64,000 nucleotides of DNA from Tritrichomonas musculus (taxonomy: Eukaryota; Parabasalia; Tritrichomonadida; Tritrichomonadidae). The notes under the pieces are model-generated. The model saw only the letters and a list, made by a program, of their open reading frames with translations, was not told the DNA's origin and made no database searches. Positions 34,257 to 44,325 of this stretch are shown here, piece after piece. The stretch's first letter is position 1; each line of letters starts with the position of its first letter. Both the position numbers and the translations under genes were made by a program. The stretch covers positions 620,001-684,000 of the forward strand of contig JAPFFF010000010.1 in NCBI GenBank assembly GCA_039105265.1, written 5' to 3'.

Positions 34257-34406
34257 CTATATTAATTCCCTGAACAATAAAAGTTTAGCAATTTCAGCTT
34301 TATTATTATCCATTACCATATTGTTTGGCCTGATAACTTCATTAGATAATGCCATTGATGAATTAACATCAACCTTTTCATATTTTGAAAATAGACGTAA
34401 AATATT
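34257..34406 (-). pseudogene. Ankyrin-repeat remnant
   Basis: Reads NILRLFSKYEKVDVNSSMAL, then SNEVIRPNNMVMDNNKAEIA, KLLLFREL and a stop. The VDVN and AEIAKLLL words are those of trichomonad ankyrin repeats. There is no start and no upstream frame; sequence above 34406 keeps only traces. A dead 3' fragment of an ankyrin gene, lying just before tRNA-Asn and the intact ankyrin gene. Confidence 0.6.
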
Positions 34407-34659
34407 TGATATTCAGTCATATCTTCAATTCAATCAAATCGAAGCAAGAATCATCTTAAATTCCTCAGTTAATATATGTAATTTCTATTTTTAGATTCAA
34501 ACCAAAAGATAAATGTATGGAAAGAAACCTTTTCTTTTTATATAATTTTTTCAAATTCAAATGCTAACTCTTAATATTTGGATAATTATAGTTTTTTTTC
34601 TAATCAAAAAGAAAGCTAAACAATAATAATTTTGTTTTTTTAAAAAAAAAACAAAAAAT

Positions 34660-34733
34660 CTCTTCCCGTGTGGATCGAACACACGACTTCCAGATTAACA
34701 GTCTGACACTCTAACCGACTGAGTTAGGGAAGA
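34660..34733 (-). tRNA. tRNA-Asn (GTT)
   Basis: 74 bases, no intron. Acceptor TCTTCCC pairs with GGGAAGA, the D arm has CTCAGTCGGTTAGAG, the anticodon arm is TCAGA-CTGTTAA-TCTGG with anticodon GTT, and the T arm is GTGTG-TTCGATC-CACAC. Discriminator G. A run of six T follows on the minus strand as the Pol III terminator. Internal A and B boxes are intact. Confidence 0.95.
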
Positions 34734-35055
34734 AGTCTGATATGTTTCTCGGATGTTATTTTTTCTTTATTTTTTAATATACTACAATTTTACCACCATT
34801 ATTAAAAATTATCATTATTTAAAAATTTAGTACAATTTTATTATTATTTTCTCTTTATAAATGATAAAACTTTTTTGCTTTTATGAATATTGAGAGAGAT
34901 ATAGAAAAATATCTAAAATCAAAAGATATAATCCTAAAGAATAATTCATTGAATTAGATTATAATATGGATTATTTAAAAAACATTGAAAAAAAGATACA
35001 ATTCATTAAATAAAAGAGTAAAAACTTCATATTTATTTTTTAATTAATATAAATT
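34734..35055. other. AT-rich spacer between tRNA-Asn and an ankyrin gene
   Basis: About 320 bases, nothing recognised. Confidence 0.5.
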
Positions 35056-36540
35056 TTAATTATTTTGGTCTAAAAATTGATTCAAGACATTAACAACATC
35101 CAACTGACGATATTTAATTGCATAATCAAGAGCATTTCCATCATTTCCATCCCAATTCACATCAACTTTTTCAGAAGAACACAAAATTTTGACACATTCG
35201 TCTCTCCCATTTCTCGCGGCGTAAATCAAAGGTGTCTCGTTGTTGCAAGGCCTGTTTGGATCAGTTTTTGGATGGCTCAATAAGATCAGCACACTGTCAC
35301 TTTTTCCATTTTCAGCGGCCTTTAAAATTGGTGTCTGAGGGTGATAACCGCCGTTCACATCACAACCGTTCAAAACACAATGAACTAGAATCCTCACATT
35401 TCCGCTGTAAGCTGCATGATGAAGTAATTTTTCTTCCTGACTCAAATCATTGAATTTTGTTGAATACAACCATTCAAAAATTTCATTCTGAAAAAAATGA
35501 GCCGCTATTTGAATTGTTCCCTCAAAATTACAACCGACAAATTCAGCCAAACGAACCATTTCAATGTTTCCACCAGCAACAGCAAACTGTGCCACTGTTC
35601 TCGATTCTTGATCGGCTTTATTCAGATCAGCACCATTCAAAAACAGATACTTGAAACATTTGATCGAACCGAAATAAGCAGCACAACAAATCAAAGTCGG
35701 CTCACGCTGAATGAACCAACATTCTTCAAAAATACACTGTGGAATAGTTAAATCATAATTAAAACTAGGTGATAACAAAGAATACAAACCGTCAACATCA
35801 TCATTTTTCAATACTTCAACGTATTTATTGATGTTCTTTCTCTCAATGTTATTGAAAATTTTTTCATTGAAAAAGTTTCTAAATACAATATTTGAATACC
35901 TATCGTTTTTAACTCTTGAAGTGGCCTTTTTTATAATGGTTGATGGAACTAAATCTATAAAATAACAAACAACCCAGGCTATCGGTTCAACAAACCAATT
36001 ATAATTTGAAATAAAATCATTCAATTTTTCAATGATTTTCTCAATTTGAATGACTTGATGTTTGTATAATTGATACAAAAAGTGGGGACGTGATGATTCA
36101 TTTGGAAACGGATATGGATTTGATATTGATAGAAAAAGTTGTCTTAGTAGTTCGTTTCCTATCGTCTCTATCGTAGCCGGGCTTCCTTTTATTTCAAAAA
36201 AAAGTTTGCTGAAAAAATCACAAAGAAGTGGAATTTTCGCTGGCCTGAAATCCGTAACTTCGAGAATGTGGGAAATAAAATTACTTATTAATGATTCTGA
36301 TTCAAAATAATTATTTTCTATTAAATATAAAAATATTAGGACCATATTGTCTGGTTCAATATTCATGAGTATGTCTTGAAGAGTGGCGATCTTATTGGCA
36401 TAATTAAGAATATCTGGAGGAAATGGATCAATTTCAATATATTCTTCTTCTTCGTGTTTCTCTTCTTCTTCTTCCTCTCTTATTTCATCTGTATATTCAC
36501 TTTCATAAATCATTTTATCATTTTTTATATCACAATTCAT
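35056..36540 (-). CDS. Ankyrin-repeat protein with DUF3447-like N-terminus
   Basis: 494 residues, uninterrupted, ATG at 36540. An acidic start (DEIREEEEEEKHEEEEYIEI, residues 19-38) is followed by a helical N-terminal domain (about 45-240) as in trichomonad DUF3447 proteins. Ankyrin repeats run from about residue 270 to the end: TLICCAAYFGSIKCFKYLFL, RTVAQFAVAGGNIEMVRLAE, KLLHHAAYSGNVRILVHCVL, TPILKAAENGKSDSVLILL, TPLIYAARNGRDECVKILC and ALDYAIKYRQLDVVNVLNQF. The last shortened repeat caps the array. Probably a cytosolic scaffold. It is the continuous counterpart of the split gene at 3313-7799 and shows what that one should look like without spacers. Confidence 0.9.
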   Translation of the reverse strand: MNCDIKNDKMIYESEYTDEIREEEEEEKHEEEEYIEIDPFPPDILNYANKIATLQDILMNIEPDNMVLIFLYLIENNYFESESLISNFISHILEVTDFRPAKIPLLCDFFSKLFFEIKGSPATIETIGNELLRQLFLSISNPYPFPNESSRPHFLYQLYKHQVIQIEKIIEKLNDFISNYNWFVEPIAWVVCYFIDLVPSTIIKKATSRVKNDRYSNIVFRNFFNEKIFNNIERKNINKYVEVLKNDDVDGLYSLLSPSFNYDLTIPQCIFEECWFIQREPTLICCAAYFGSIKCFKYLFLNGADLNKADQESRTVAQFAVAGGNIEMVRLAEFVGCNFEGTIQIAAHFFQNEIFEWLYSTKFNDLSQEEKLLHHAAYSGNVRILVHCVLNGCDVNGGYHPQTPILKAAENGKSDSVLILLSHPKTDPNRPCNNETPLIYAARNGRDECVKILCSSEKVDVNWDGNDGNALDYAIKYRQLDVVNVLNQFLDQNN

Positions 36541-37069
36541 GCAATTACTACATTTTATAAATTAGAAATGTTTTTGAAGAATTATTTTTTTTGATAAAAT
36601 AATTACAAATATAATTATAATTTAAATTTAAAATAAAATAAATAATATATATGTTTTTTATTAATATATAGATAGAAAACACTTTAAAAGCCCTTTCAAT
36701 TTCATTGGAAAAATTGAAGAAAAAACTTCGGTGATCTTCTTTGCTTTATTTTTAATGAAAAGTCAATTGACATAATAAATAACCTGATAGAATATTTATT
36801 AAAAAAATTTAATCTCTTATTTTTGAGGATTATACTAATTGCTCTTCTAATTTTATAAATTAAAATTATTGAATTGTTCACTTTACCATTTATGAAGTGT
36901 TCAATGAAGTTTTCTTTGATTCAATAAATAAATGAATTGATATATATCATTCATCTTTAATAGTCATACAAAAAATATTTATTATTATTATTAAAAATAT
37001 GTTTAATAATTTAAAATTAAAAAAAGTTTATCATATAAAGAATACTTAAAATTTCAATAACCAACAAGT
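36541..37069. other. AT-rich intergenic stretch
   Basis: No feature recognised. Confidence 0.5.
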
Positions 37070-39268
37070 CTACTTTTTGTTGAAAAATTTAATATTTCTA
37101 TAAGGAACCATGATATTTGCATCTGGAGAAAACTTTGTTTGTTTTACATTTGAAAAACAACAAGAATTTTCTTCTAATTCAATCATCTGAAGTTTTTTGC
37201 ACCTTTTAAAAGCATTTTTATCAATTTCTTTGCAACCTTTCGGAATCAAAAAGCTTCTTATTGACGTTTCAGAAAAAGCAGAATCATCAATTGATTGAAT
37301 TTCTGAATTCTTATCAAAATCAACAAAAGCGAGTTTTTTGCATCTTAAAAACGCATCTTTGCAGATTTTTGTGACGTGACTTGGAATCACAACTTTTTCA
37401 ATTGGAACTTCATTGAATGCAGCTTCCTCAATTATTTTCAGTTCAGAATCTTGATCAAATTCAACATGACGAAGATGATCACATTTATAGAAGGCCCTTT
37501 CGCCAACTGAAGTGACTTTCTTTGGAATTTTGATGGAAGAAAATGAAGCACATTCGAATGCAAATTTTGCAATTTTTATCAAATTTGAATTCGGAGCAAA
37601 TTCAATGCTTTTGATTTGTTTACACAGATTGAATGCATACGGTGCAATATGCCTGATGAATGGTGGAATTGTAACATACTCAACATCACGACGTGAAAAC
37701 AGAAGAATATCATAAATGTCACTTTTTGGATCCGTTTTTCCAATGATGAATTTGTTGTCAAAAAATGAAATATTTTGAATTTCATTTTCAAAAATTGTAA
37801 TGTCTGCCAATTTTGCGGTTTCTGAACACCAACTTTCCTCTAGATGAACGATGCTTGATGGAATTGTAAGCTTGCTGATTGATGAATCATAAAATGCTAC
37901 TTTTTCAATTGTTTGAATTTTTGAATCTACTGAAAATTCCACTTTTTGAAGGTCATAACAAAATTCAAAAGCATTGCTTTCAATTTTTATGACACTTGGC
38001 GGAATTGCGATGCTTTCAATTGCTACTTCACTAAATGACTTCTTTCCAATAATTTTTAATTTTGAATTTTCTTCAAATTCGACTTTTACAAGATTTTCGC
38101 ATGAACAAAACGCAGCCTTTCCAATTTCAATGACGCTCGATGGAATTGTGATTTCAGTAACCGAAGATCCATTGAATGCGCCCCTCCCAATTATTTGAAG
38201 CTGCGAATTTGGCTGGAATTCAAAATGATCAATATTTTTGCACATATTGAATGCATAAGAATCAATTCGTTTGATGTGCGATGGAATTGTGACATGCACA
38301 ATATCGCGAACTGAAAATAGAAGAACATCAAAAGTGTCACTTTTTTGATCAGTTTTTCCAACGATGAATTTTTCATCAAAAATTGAAATGTTTTGAATTT
38401 CGCTTTGAATTATTTCAATGTCAGTCAATTTTTGTGTACATTCACACCAACCTTCCTTGAGATCAACGATGCTTGATGGAATTTTGATTTTTTTGAGTGA
38501 TGATTCAAAAAATGCTTTTTTTTCAATTGATTCAATTTTTGAATTTATGCCAAATTCAACCTTTTTTAATTTTTTACACTGAGAGAACGAATAGGATCCA
38601 ATTTGCCGTATAAATGATGGAATAATAACCTCTTCAATATCACGAAATGAATAAAGAAGAACATCAAAATTGTCACTTTTTTGATCAGTTTTTCCAACAA
38701 TGAATTTTTCAATGTGCATTGAAATGTTCTGAATTTTATTTTGAATTATTTCAATGTCGGTTAATTCAGTTAGACAGTTGCACCATCCATCTTTGAGTTC
38801 AACAACACTTGATGGAATTGAAAGATGTTCAACCGATGAATTATCAAACACACCTTTCTCAATTATTTGAAGTTTTGAATCTGCCGCAAAATCTACTTTT
38901 TTAAGGTGATGACAATTGCCAAGCGCGTATTTGCAGATGCGGACAACGCTGGATGGAATCAAAATACTTTTTATTCGTGATGCAAAGAACGCATATTCAC
39001 CAATGGATTTAATTTCTGAATTTAATGGAAGTTGATATAACTCTTGATATGAATATTCAAAAGCTCGATCTGCTATACTTGTTACAATAAATTCTTCTGT
39101 TTCATACTTAAAAGATCGCGGAATAATAGGATCTTTTGCATTATCATAGTCATTAACAAGAATTGCCGATTTTTCTTCTTCATTTAAAATAAATCCAAAT
39201 CCATTTTGAATAACTTGCTTAGTCTCTTTGTGACTGATTTCATTTTTATCAGCCTGGCTTTCATTCAT
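37070..39268 (-). CDS. BspA-type leucine-rich-repeat protein (LRR_5)
   Basis: 732 residues built almost entirely of about 23-residue LRR_5/TpLRR units such as VTIPSHIKRIDSYAFNMCKN and ITIPSSVIEIGKAAFCSCEN. Such proteins are abundant in trichomonads and many are surface or secreted adhesion-like proteins. This one has no signal peptide and no C-terminal transmembrane helix; it ends FFNKK after a run of ordinary repeats. A larger module starting at KFIVGKTDQKSD (residues about 188, 300 and 506), which interrupts the LRR rhythm, recurs three times, showing internal duplication. Start is the first ATG of the frame. Location and ligand are unknown. Confidence 0.9.
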   Translation of the reverse strand: MNESQADKNEISHKETKQVIQNGFGFILNEEEKSAILVNDYDNAKDPIIPRSFKYETEEFIVTSIADRAFEYSYQELYQLPLNSEIKSIGEYAFFASRIKSILIPSSVVRICKYALGNCHHLKKVDFAADSKLQIIEKGVFDNSSVEHLSIPSSVVELKDGWCNCLTELTDIEIIQNKIQNISMHIEKFIVGKTDQKSDNFDVLLYSFRDIEEVIIPSFIRQIGSYSFSQCKKLKKVEFGINSKIESIEKKAFFESSLKKIKIPSSIVDLKEGWCECTQKLTDIEIIQSEIQNISIFDEKFIVGKTDQKSDTFDVLLFSVRDIVHVTIPSHIKRIDSYAFNMCKNIDHFEFQPNSQLQIIGRGAFNGSSVTEITIPSSVIEIGKAAFCSCENLVKVEFEENSKLKIIGKKSFSEVAIESIAIPPSVIKIESNAFEFCYDLQKVEFSVDSKIQTIEKVAFYDSSISKLTIPSSIVHLEESWCSETAKLADITIFENEIQNISFFDNKFIIGKTDPKSDIYDILLFSRRDVEYVTIPPFIRHIAPYAFNLCKQIKSIEFAPNSNLIKIAKFAFECASFSSIKIPKKVTSVGERAFYKCDHLRHVEFDQDSELKIIEEAAFNEVPIEKVVIPSHVTKICKDAFLRCKKLAFVDFDKNSEIQSIDDSAFSETSIRSFLIPKGCKEIDKNAFKRCKKLQMIELEENSCCFSNVKQTKFSPDANIMVPYRNIKFFNKK

Positions 39269-39774
39269 TATTTTTTTTTTTTAAATTTTCAATACTTTAT
39301 TTAAACTTTATTTAAACTTGAATCAAAATTGAATTAAATTTCACCATGTGGTGTTATCGTTTTTGATTTAAGTTTATTTGAATAGTTCTAAAATAAAACA
39401 TGCATTTTTGCCAATTTAACTTCATAAAACCTATAATTTTTTATCAAATTATCTTTAAAAAATGGAAAGTTACCTTTTTATTTTATTTTTGAAGATTTTA
39501 AATCATTGACACTCTTTATATCAATCAATGGAATCCAAAAATAAAATAAAAGCAGTAAAACCTTTTACTCAAAAAAGATCTTTAAATAATGAAAAAATAA
39601 TTGCAACATAATCTAAAAAACAATCTTTTGTCACGAAATCGAACTTTTTTCCACCTATTAAAATAAAAGCAGTTAAAAATTGTTCAATGTTCAAATAAAA
39701 AGTTGTCCCAAGCTTTATTTTCACAATTTTATTCTATGAGTTTATTCAATATCGAAATAAAAATAAAAATCATA
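39269..39774. other. AT-rich intergenic stretch
   Basis: Contains two similar words (AAAATAAAAGCAGTAAAA near 39540 and AAAATAAAAGCAGTTAAAA near 39660) but no gene. Confidence 0.5.
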
Positions 39775-40355
39775 TCAATAACAACAATAATGATTAGTAA
39801 TATGACTAGTGCTTCTTCTTTTTATCACTTTTTTCCTTTTCTGAACTTCCAAATTCTTCTTTTCTTTTTTCATTTTTTGGACCATTTTCTTTGTCACATA
39901 AAAGAAGAGTTCTTCCACATTTTCATTTGTAACAGATGAAACTTCAATTACTTTAATACTAAATTCATCTTCCAATGATTCAAGTTTTTTGTATTCAACG
40001 AGATTCTCATTGTAAGTGTGACGCAATTCGCCATGATTTGCAGCAATGACTCCAATCAGTTCATCACCAACTTCATCTTTTGCTTGTCTGACGGCACGTC
40101 TAACAGCCTCATACGAATCTGGCTCGCCGATATTGAAAACCAAAACTACTCCTTGAACCTTGTCAAAGAAAGGCTGATCGATTCCGAATTGGCACAAATG
40201 CAAATTTAAAGACACAATCAAATTATCAGCTTCCGTAATTTTTGTTCAAAAGGAGAATCACTGACATCATCAAATAGGAATTTGCGCACTAATTGCTCTG
40301 CATCTGAGTTTTGAATATCAATGATGCTGACATTTAATATTTTTATATGATTTGA
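39775..40355 (-). pseudogene. Degenerate Rab/Ras-like GTPase
   Basis: The 3' frame (39775-40221) has the later GTPase strands: DKVQGVVLVFNIGEPDSYEA, GVIAANHGELR in place of the NKxD region, and IEVSSVTNENVEELFFYVTK as the G5 region, then a basic tail ending NHYCCY. It has no ATG. The 5' part continues upstream in another frame as SNHIKILNVSIIDIQNSDAE and LVRKFLFDDVSDSPFEQ. The two frames meet at an A5 run near 40248. The P-loop GxxxxGK[ST] is replaced by DIQNSDAEQ, and upstream of codon TCA (40355) stands TAG after a T run. Either a decayed pseudogene or a nucleotide-independent pseudo-GTPase with a sequence error or small intron; decay is more likely. Confidence 0.55.
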
Positions 40356-40763
40356 CTACAAAAAAAATTTTTTTTAATTTATTTTTTTTGGAAAATTTTT
40401 AGAATATTTTTAGAATATCGGCCAAATAAATTCACAAAAAAGTTTTCAAAAACTTCACTTTTATAAGAAAAATTATTGCTTTTTTCTATAATTTTTTTTT
40501 TAATACGACCATATTTAATTTTTTTTTATCTTAATATATCGAAAATTCGAATATGATGTCAATGAGGGTGCATCTTTGACACACCACAAAATTTGTAGAA
40601 AACACTAAAATATAACCATTTCCTTTTTAATTTCATGACGCAAAATTTTATGATCTTTATTCAATTTTTCTTGTCTGAGAATTTCATATTACTGTAAACC
40701 ACTTTTTACAGATTCTTAAGATATAATGATACTTAATTATGAAATCAATGAAATCCATTTGAA
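40356..40763. other. AT-rich intergenic stretch
   Basis: No feature recognised. Confidence 0.5.
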
Positions 40764-40958
40764 ATTTTGCCTCAGAAATTTAAATTAAAATTTTTAAACT
40801 GTAAATCGGAACAACAAATTGACCTTGAAAAAACGGTTTTAAAAGAATAAATTATTCAAAAAGTTTGATTTAAATTGACCATTTGTTCCGATTTACTGAA
40901 ACCAGTTTATATAATTTTTGACTTTAAAATTCAATTGAAAATTTTGCCTCAGAAATTT
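40764..40958 (+). repeat. Direct repeat bracketing a short inverted repeat, upstream of a small gene
   Basis: ATTTTGCCTCAGAAATTT occurs at 40764-40781 and again at 40941-40958. Between them GTAAATCGGAACAA (40801-40814) is exactly complementary to 40883-40896, extending as an imperfect stem over ACAAATTGACC. It could be a tiny insertion or a duplicated promoter module; the second direct repeat is 31 bases from the ATG at 40989. Confidence 0.65.
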
Positions 40959-40980
40959 TAATAAAAAAATTTTTGATATT

Positions 40981-40988
40981 TCATTTTT
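40981..40988 (+). promoter_or_regulatory. Initiator-like TCATTTTT box
   Basis: TCATTTTT immediately precedes the ATG at 40989, fitting the trichomonad initiator (TCA with the A as +1) and giving a leader of about six bases. Confidence 0.4.
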
Positions 40989-41279
40989 ATGTTTGGACAT
41001 ACAGAACCTGTATCCATTATAAATTTCAATGATTTAGCCCCAAATGCTGCAATTGACCTTGAAAGCGAACAGTACTTCAACTTGATGTTTGATGTTTATA
41101 CTCATTACGATCCACTTGATTTTTGTGATGACGACATCAAACCAAAACCAGAAAAAAGAGAAGAAAATGCAATCCAAAGCCCTCAGTTGAATGGATCTCC
41201 TTGCATTGTAGGCGAATCTCCATTTTCAACGGCTAATCAAAATTGCAACTCTCTTTTTACTTGCAACTCGCAAAATTAA
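40989..41279 (+). CDS. Unknown small acidic protein, 96 aa
   Basis: Frame with a clean ATG six bases after an initiator-like box. The product is acidic in its middle (YDPLDFCDDDIKPKPEKREE), ends with a Ser/Asn/Cys-rich tail, and has no membrane segment or known domain. The acidic, low-complexity nature would suit an activation or adaptor peptide but this is speculation. It was accepted for its amino-acid composition and promoter context. Confidence 0.5.
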   Translation: MFGHTEPVSIINFNDLAPNAAIDLESEQYFNLMFDVYTHYDPLDFCDDDIKPKPEKREENAIQSPQLNGSPCIVGESPFSTANQNCNSLFTCNSQN

Positions 41280-41863
41280 TCCAGAAATGAACAGATATCC
41301 TCTAAAAAAGGATAAAATGATACCAATTCCATGCTAATATGTGCTTGTGAAATATCATATAATATGTATGTCAATAAAATCATAATCTCGAGAAATTTTG
41401 ATATTTTTTTGGAAAAATCATAATAATTGGCTAATAGAAAATATTTGATTATTTCACAACAATAATATTATATTATAATTTCATAATCAAAAAAAATTAG
41501 GTAAAATACTAATAGATATCATATCAATTACCAATAAAAAATAAAATATGAAACCAAGAATATTTATTGAGATATAATTGTTTTAGAAATTTACGATAAT
41601 TTATTCCAACGATTTTTAAAAACTTTTTGAATTAGAGCATGTTTTTTAACTCAAAAAATTGAATGACCTCGAAAAGATACAAACTTTTCCAATTTCAAAT
41701 ATTCCCATCATCAATGAGCTTATCATATATCCAAACAAATGAACAAAATTCAACAATTAATAATAAGATGGCAAAAAAAAAAAAAATAAAATAAATAATA
41801 ATAAATAAATAAATAAAAAAAAAAAAACGTTTTTATCGTTAACCAAATTGTAATTAAAATCAA
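41280..41863. other. AT-rich intergenic stretch before the Myb gene
   Basis: Contains poly-A and AATA-rich low-complexity DNA at 41768-41827. An AACTTTTTGA word lies near 41622. No gene. Confidence 0.5.
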
Positions 41864-42436
41864 ATGATGCCTTCAAAGGAACTAACAGTAATTCCTAAAG
41901 ATATAATGATTAATTCCTTAATTAATGGACATAAGAAACGCAAGACTTTTAGTAAAGAAGAAGATGCGAGGTTACTTACTCTTGTAAAATATTATGGAAT
42001 AACACAATGGGCAAAAATTGCTTCATTAATGCCATTTAGAAGTACCCGTCAATGCAAGGAACGATATGAAGGATATCTAGCGCCATCAGTCAATCATGAA
42101 AAATTTTCAAGTGAAGAAGATTTGCTATTACTTGAAAAATACGACAAATTTGGATCAAAATGGAAAACAATTTCATCCTTTTTTGAAGGAAGAAGTGGAA
42201 ATCAATTAAAAAACAGATGGAATACTTATTTATCCAAACTTACCAAAGAACAAATTGATTTGATAAAACAAAATATGATTTACAATCAACAAAAAATAAA
42301 CTTGAAAACTAACGAAAAAGAAGAAATCATTCAAGAAAATCATAAAAAAGATGATTCAGTTGAAAATATAATTAAATTATGTCTATACACAGAAAGAAAT
42401 AATGACGATCAAATAATTGATGAGAGCTTTTATTAA
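41864..42436 (+). CDS. R2R3 Myb-like DNA-binding protein
   Basis: 190 residues; two consecutive ATGs, first taken. Two Myb repeats lie at about residues 26-75 and 79-126: KTFSKEEDARLLTLVKYYG, then QWAKIASLMPFRSTRQCKERY, and KFSSEEDLLLLEKYDKFGS, then KWKTISSFFEGRSGNQLKNRW. Phe replaces the first Trp of both repeats and Tyr the last of the first repeat, as is usual in trichomonad Mybs. Related proteins in Trichomonas vaginalis bind promoter elements and regulate iron-responsive or core transcription. The basic leader (KKRK) may be a nuclear signal. The C-terminal 60 residues are low in complexity and acidic. Confidence 0.9.
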   Translation: MMPSKELTVIPKDIMINSLINGHKKRKTFSKEEDARLLTLVKYYGITQWAKIASLMPFRSTRQCKERYEGYLAPSVNHEKFSSEEDLLLLEKYDKFGSKWKTISSFFEGRSGNQLKNRWNTYLSKLTKEQIDLIKQNMIYNQQKINLKTNEKEEIIQENHKKDDSVENIIKLCLYTERNNDDQIIDESFY

Positions 42437-44325
42437 TGCTTTGGATATTGACATATGCGTAATTTCAATTATATACTATTATAATTGATTATAAAATATC
42501 GCCTTCTTAATTCAAACTATTTAAACTTTATGAAGTTCTTAAGATGCATTTAATAACGATCGTTTCATCTACTGCACATTAGTTTTGTAAAAAAAAATAA
42601 AGAATTGATATATATAATTATAATTTTTTATAATTAGTATTTATACAAAGCAAATTCTTTATTCATATTTCATCGCTAATTTCTAAAAGGTTAAAAAAAA
42701 AAATGAAAATATTTTCTTTGTAATAAAATTAATAATCATTCATCAGTAAAATAACACAACAAATTGATGCTATCTTAATAAAATAGTCAATTAATTTTTT
42801 GTTTTTTAACGATTTCATTTGCAATATTAATTTTTTTTTTCAAAATGAAATGAATCATTTTTTATACCTAATATGATTATGATAATCAGATAGTAGGCTC
42901 CATATAATGTTTCATTGAATTCATATCAAATTTATGGTTAACGTTTGATTTACAGTAAATCATTGTTTGATATATCAAAAGTTTTAAATGTCAAAGTTAT
43001 TTCATCTGAAAAAGTGCAGTAATTTTGAATGATTTGTTTATTGATAGAAAAATCACAGTATTTTTATCAATAATAGCAGTATTTTATTCAAATTATTTTT
43101 GCTTAAAATTATAAATGCTTGAAAGATTATAAATTAGTTTTTTTGCTTATAATAAAAGATATTGCTAACATTCTTTCAAAAATCAAAAATTGTCTTGAAA
43201 AATTTAAAATATTTTATATGATTATATATGTATTTTCCACCAAATTTTTTTAAAATTCAACGATTTTTAGATGGATTAAAAGAAATATTTTCAATATTTA
43301 ATGAAATTGGAATCAATCTTAGAAATATATACAATTATTTCATTCAATGATTTTATGAATTAATAAAGAGCTTTAGATTTTTAACATTAATAAATCAATA
43401 TTGAAAATATGTCAATCAATTACTTTATCCAGGCACTATGCAATAAAAGGTATAAATTTCATATCACTTCACATCCATAATAAAGTGCCCCCTAAAAATA
43501 GGGGCCGACGATCAAAAACATTAATGATAAAAAAAAAATAACGTTTAAAAGTTACAGTTAAGTAACAAAACTAAAAACGAATTATTAATGGAAAATTCCA
43601 CTTTTCTGGGAATATTACCAATTATACATTCAAATTTTAATTGAATTTTTTTGAGAATAAAAAAATGGAAAATCCAACTTTTTGAAAGTTTCTTTTCAAT
43701 TTTTATTTTTTATTTTATCTTTTTATATCAAAAAGTCCGATTTTCCTTTTTTTGAATCATTTTCCATTTTTGTTACAGTACTGTACGTTAAAGAAAATGT
43801 AATGTAGAAAAAGTAAGGGTTATGAGTGCTTAAATATTCGATTATAAAAATATTAATATACATCATTCATTAATAGATATGATAAAATTAATATTTTTAT
43901 AATATCAATAAAACCAAAAACATTAATAAAACACATTCTTTCCTGCTCTGACAAGACTTCATTGAAAAAGTTAAAGAATTTTCTTACCTTGTGCTCAGTT
44001 GGGATCTGTAGTATCTACAATTGAGAGTGAACTGTAAAACAATTTTTAAATAAATATTAAAGAATCCTTTAAAACCAAATACACCAACTTTTTGAGGAAT
44101 CAAACTCCATGCCACTTTTTAAAAGAGAGTTTTTAATATCCAAGTCTCACATTTAAAATTTCCTATTTTTATAATTTGCATTGAGCTTCTTTAAGAAATA
44201 AATAATTTATGAAAAAACTAATGAATTATCAAACGATAATAATACATTTTTAAATATTAAAAAAAGAATTGATAACAACAACTAATTTTTATATATAAAA
44301 AGATAAATCAATTTGAATGACACTT
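42437..44325. other. Long AT-rich intergenic stretch
   Basis: No gene. A hairpin CCCCTA-AAAA-TAGGGG sits at 43489-43504. About 43545-43800 has mirrored pieces (GTTACAG...GTAACAAAA and GGAAAATCCAACTTTTTGA on plus, related words on minus), possibly an old inverted-repeat element. Confidence 0.5.

Noticed and set aside
43545-43800. Possible old inverted-repeat element with GTAACAAAA and GGAAAATC words
   Set aside because: Arms are short and scattered, borders cannot be fixed and no target duplication was found; kept only as a note in the intergenic entry.
43980-44040. Segment with GATCTGTAGTATCTACAATTG, resembling pieces of U2 or U4 snRNA
   Set aside because: The similarity is limited to about ten bases that form a simple hairpin (TGTAG-TAT-CTACA). 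The expected flanking stems and a convincing Sm site with 3' hairpins were not seen.
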